7,480 nt of DNA from Paramuribaculum sp. Its GTDB lineage: Bacteria; Bacteroidota; Bacteroidia; Bacteroidales; Muribaculaceae. Location: the NCBI GenBank assembly GCA_029058705.1, contig JAIDXA010000251.1, forward strand, positions 1 to 7,480, in the 5' to 3' direction. Below are positions 5,024-7,480 of the stretch, in pieces. Position numbers and translations under genes: made by a program. The first letter of the stretch is position 1, and each line of letters opens with the position of its first letter. The notes beneath the pieces are model-generated. The model worked only from the letters and a program-made list of their open reading frames with translations, had not been told where the DNA came from and searched no databases.

Positions 5024-7378
5024 TCAGAAAGGATATCCGACTGCGAAGTGGAACGCGGTGTCGCGTTTCCATCGCGGATGCAGCAGAGGCCATCGCTGCT
5101 GGTTCATTGCCGGATTGTAGGCTTTTATTCCGAGGTCGAAGCGCAGAAGGAAATATGTGAAGTCCATTCTTAGTCCGACGCCATAGGCGAGGGCAATCTG
5201 TTTCCAGAATGTCGAGAACCGGAACATTCCTCCCGGCTGGTTTTCATAGGAGTGGATTGTCCATATGTTTCCGGCGTCGATGAATGCGGCGCCTTCGAAG
5301 ACCCAGAAGAGTTTTGCGCGGTATTCGAGCGAGAGGTCGAGACGAATGTCTCCGCATTGGTTTATGAAGTCGGTTACGGAGTTGCGTGAATCGAAAGCCC
5401 CGGGCCCGAGTGTCCGGACGCTCCATCCTCTGACGCTGTTGGCCCCACCGGCATAGAAGCGTTTTTCGAATGGCATGGCGCGGGAGTTTCCGTAGGGGAC
5501 TCCGATTCCGGCCCCGACGTGGAATGCAAGCGAGTGGCGGGGGGTGAATGACCGTGCCTCGGAGTAGTCGAATTCGGCTTTTGCATATTGGGAGTACTGT
5601 ATTCCGAAGATTTTGTAGACTCCGTCGCGGCGGTGTTGTCCGTCGAGCGATGAGATGGCGTAGAGGAGGTTGCCGGCTGTTTCCACGGATGCCCGCATGT
5701 TGTAGATGCGTCTTTGCAGTTGTAAGTTGTCTGTGGTCGGGTTCAGGATCCGTCGGTTTGTCCGCTGATATGAATATCCGATCCGCATAATGAAGTGGTC
5801 TTCGTAGCTGTAGCGCAGGAGGGGGTTTGACGGGGCTATCTGATGGATGAAGTCGATGGTGCTTTCGGGGAGGTAGACGTAGTTTATGTCGATGAGGTCG
5901 AAAGTGCGTCGCACACGGTTGTCGCGGCTGCCCCATTTGTATTTCCACGCGCCTCCGGCAATTATGCGTGTGTATTCGGGCCGTTGCTGGTAGTTGAACG
6001 AGAGCGCGAATTCGGTCGAGGCTTTCTGTCGCAGCTTGAATTGCCTCGAGAGGAATGGGAACATGAATTTCGGGAATGTTATTCCGACTTCGGTAGCATA
6101 TTCGGTGTAGCGGTCGTTGATCAGGCCTGACAGGTTGCCGGAAAGGCTTTCGTAGTTTACCCTGAGTTTGGTGGAGAGAAGGTTGCTGAGGTTGCCGAGG
6201 TTGCGGTGCTGGTAGTTGAGCCCGATTCCGAAGCCGAGGTCGCCGGCAGAGTTGGTTCCTTCGAGTTCGAGGCTGACGTTTTGTTTTTTGTTGCGTGTCA
6301 GATAGATGATTGCGTTGAGGTGTCGCACGCCGTCGATTTCGGGCAGCTGCTCGAATTCGATGTTTATGCTTTTTATGATTCCGAGTTGTGCGAGAGCTTC
6401 ATAAGTCCGGTCAACGGCAGCCGAGCGGTAGATGTTTCCGGAGAGGAGGAAGCATTTTTCGCTCAGTATGGATGGCTTGATATATCGGTCTCCGCCAGTG
6501 TAGATGACGCGTATGCCGTGATAGTCTATTGTGTCGCACGGGGCAGTTATGTCGGCGAGCGGGACAGCTCCGGCGGCAGTTCCCTCGGCTACAAAAGTCA
6601 CCGAGTTTATGATGTAGCGCTGATGGGAGGCGAGCGAATCGGCTGTCGGCCCGTCGGCGGTCTGGGCAGAGCGTGGAGGATTGACACACATTGTCAGGTC
6701 GACGTCGAGGGAGTTTTCGGCTGTGTCGGCAATGAATGTTATGTAGTCTTTGGAGAATGCGAAGTAGCCGTGGTTGCGTAGCCGGTCGGCGATTATTGTT
6801 CGTTCGGTGTCGAGGATGTTGCGGTCGAAATTGCTGCCTTTCCCGAGTGTCAGGATTGCCGAATCGGCCATTACCAGACGCCGTATGGCAGTGTCGGGAA
6901 TGTCATAGGCCATTGAAGATATTCGGTGTGGGCTGCGGGTTGTCACGTTGTAGGTGACTTTCATTTTTTTCTTGTTGTGGACGGCGGTCGTGTCGATGTC
7001 GACAGATGCGTCCATGTAGCCTTTGTTCAGCAAGGCGAGCTTCAGCTGGCGGCTTGAGGCTTCGGTGAGCTCTTCGCTGAAGATTACTGGGGGCTGCCCC
7101 ATCCGCCGCAGCCATCGGTTGTACCATTTGGTGGAGTCGTTTCCTGAAAGGTTGTAGGTTCCGAGCTGAAGTCTGGCGAATCCGAGCACTTTGTGGTTCG
7201 GAGTCTGGCGGAGGTAGTTGACAAGGTCGGCCGAACGGACATCGGAGGAGTCGATGATGTTTATGGCGACGTCGTCGAGAAGGTAGCTGCCTTCCGGGAC
7301 ATGGCGTGTCGAGCTGCATCCCCACATGACGATGAGGACCAAGAACGCCGACAATATGCGTATGGCCGTAGTCTTCAT
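5024..7378 (-). CDS. tamL: TamL: lipoprotein BamA/TamA-family outer-membrane assembly factor
   Basis: This 784-residue Omp85 protein is predicted to sit in the outer membrane and help insert or assemble envelope components with TamB. The start at 7378 (MKTTAIRIL) gives a clean signal peptide: a charged start, a hydrophobic stretch at 8-18 and a lipobox-like MWGC with the lipidated Cys21, followed by SSTRHVPEGSYLL, typical of TamL. A longer frame would begin with TTG at 7423 but would place the promoter inside the gene. POTRA-like repeats probably fill about 30-365. The beta-barrel follows from about 370, with the lid-loop motif GGANSVRGW (644-652), the conserved FIDAGNIW (699-706) and a terminal beta-signal ending in Phe784 (AVGYPF). 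TamA of proteobacteria lacks the lipidated cysteine. TamB is not next to it in this window; the next gene is a HAD phosphatase. Confidence 0.9.
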   Translation of the reverse strand: MKTTAIRILSAFLVLIVMWGCSSTRHVPEGSYLLDDVAINIIDSSDVRSADLVNYLRQTPNHKVLGFARLQLGTYNLSGNDSTKWYNRWLRRMGQPPVIFSEELTEASSRQLKLALLNKGYMDASVDIDTTAVHNKKKMKVTYNVTTRSPHRISSMAYDIPDTAIRRLVMADSAILTLGKGSNFDRNILDTERTIIADRLRNHGYFAFSKDYITFIADTAENSLDVDLTMCVNPPRSAQTADGPTADSLASHQRYIINSVTFVAEGTAAGAVPLADITAPCDTIDYHGIRVIYTGGDRYIKPSILSEKCFLLSGNIYRSAAVDRTYEALAQLGIIKSINIEFEQLPEIDGVRHLNAIIYLTRNKKQNVSLELEGTNSAGDLGFGIGLNYQHRNLGNLSNLLSTKLRVNYESLSGNLSGLINDRYTEYATEVGITFPKFMFPFLSRQFKLRQKASTEFALSFNYQQRPEYTRIIAGGAWKYKWGSRDNRVRRTFDLIDINYVYLPESTIDFIHQIAPSNPLLRYSYEDHFIMRIGYSYQRTNRRILNPTTDNLQLQRRIYNMRASVETAGNLLYAISSLDGQHRRDGVYKIFGIQYSQYAKAEFDYSEARSFTPRHSLAFHVGAGIGVPYGNSRAMPFEKRFYAGGANSVRGWSVRTLGPGAFDSRNSVTDFINQCGDIRLDLSLEYRAKLFWVFEGAAFIDAGNIWTIHSYENQPGGMFRFSTFWKQIALAYGVGLRMDFTYFLLRFDLGIKAYNPAMNQQRWPLLHPRWKRDTAFHFAVGYPF

Positions 7379-7393
7379 AATTGAATTCCGGTG

Positions 7394-7424
7394 CAAAGAT
7401 AGTTCTGAAAAGCGGAATTTCAAA
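7394..7424 (-). promoter_or_regulatory. tamL promoter, near-perfect Bacteroidetes -33/-7 pair
   Basis: On the minus strand TTTG at 7424-7421 is followed by exactly 19 bp and then TATCTTTG at 7401-7394, matching the TTTG-N19-TAnnTTTG consensus in every fixed position. A start near 7389 leaves a leader of only about 10 nt before the tamL ATG at 7378. This supports the chosen start codon and makes tamL the first gene of its unit. Confidence 0.8.
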
Positions 7425-7480
7425 GTCCTGCTGAGTCAAACACTCTTCTGAATATTCAAATTTCCGACCGGAAGCCATGC
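7425..7480. other. Upstream edge, no gene assigned; holds a partial copy of the repeat end
   Basis: These last 56 bp contain TCAAACACTCT (7436-7446), which on the minus strand reads AGAGTGTTTGA and equals 11 bases of the left arm of the element at 2751-2854. No second arm is visible before the window ends. One minus-strand frame is open from the edge and stops inside this stretch (TGA at 7438-7436); it could be the tail of an upstream gene, but its codon use is unlike the other genes here and I do not call it. Confidence 0.25.

Noticed and set aside
5244..5948. Minus-strand frame of 234 codons inside tamL.
   Set aside because: Same-strand shifted frame over the beta-barrel coding region; Arg/Pro/His rich and without motifs.
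6206..6781. Plus-strand open frame of 191 codons opposite tamL.
   Set aside because: It is an antisense shadow of tamL with no start signal, promoter or known domain.
6903..7478. Minus-strand frame starting at the ATG at 7478 that looks protein-like for its first 45 residues.
   Set aside because: It runs through the tamL promoter and then lies out of frame over the tamL signal peptide and mature N-terminus, becoming Arg/Pro/His rich; tamL is clearly the coding frame.
1..7480. Search for a defence, toxin-antitoxin, CRISPR, phage or biosynthetic system.
   Set aside because: Every substantial frame is explained by core metabolism or envelope genes; no repeat array, integrase, nuclease or small paired genes were seen.

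Overview
The window reads as ordinary core chromosome from a member of the Bacteroidales. Four observations point there. It carries a Bacteroides-type serine palmitoyltransferase and a lipoprotein form of the Omp85/TamA family (TamL). One promoter is an almost perfect match to the Bacteroidetes housekeeping consensus TTTG-N19-TAnnTTTG. No start codon I checked has a Shine-Dalgarno sequence in front of it. Codon third positions in the real genes are G/C rich. I suspect a gut lineage such as Muribaculaceae, but the sequence alone does not settle the family.

All six genes are on the minus strand, so transcription runs from high to low coordinates. The first unit starts at a promoter at about 7394-7424 and holds tamL (5024-7378) followed 34 bp later by a HAD-family phosphatase (4333-4989). 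A 202-bp gap at 4131-4332 then holds an inverted repeat, a -7 promoter box and a structured leader in front of spt (2946-4130). A hairpin at 2863-2908 probably ends the spt transcript. Next comes an AT-rich element of about 104 bp with 20-bp terminal inverted repeats (2751-2854). It looks like a small non-autonomous mobile element and contains the best candidate promoter for metX. The last unit is metX (1701-2726), hom (456-1667) and a lipid acyltransferase resembling GlsA. That last gene overlaps the hom stop codon and runs off the left edge of the window.

In function the window combines outer-membrane biogenesis (TamL), amino-acid-derived membrane lipids (serine palmitoyltransferase for sphingolipids; a GlsA-like O-acyltransferase for glycine/flavolipin-type lipids) and the homoserine branch of methionine and threonine synthesis (Hom, MetX). 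The HAD phosphatase probably does housekeeping or metabolite repair.

I see no phage, CRISPR, toxin-antitoxin, defence or secondary-metabolite system. The points most worth a second look are non-coding: the element in front of metX, the leader of spt, and the overlap that links a lipid acyltransferase to methionine genes.
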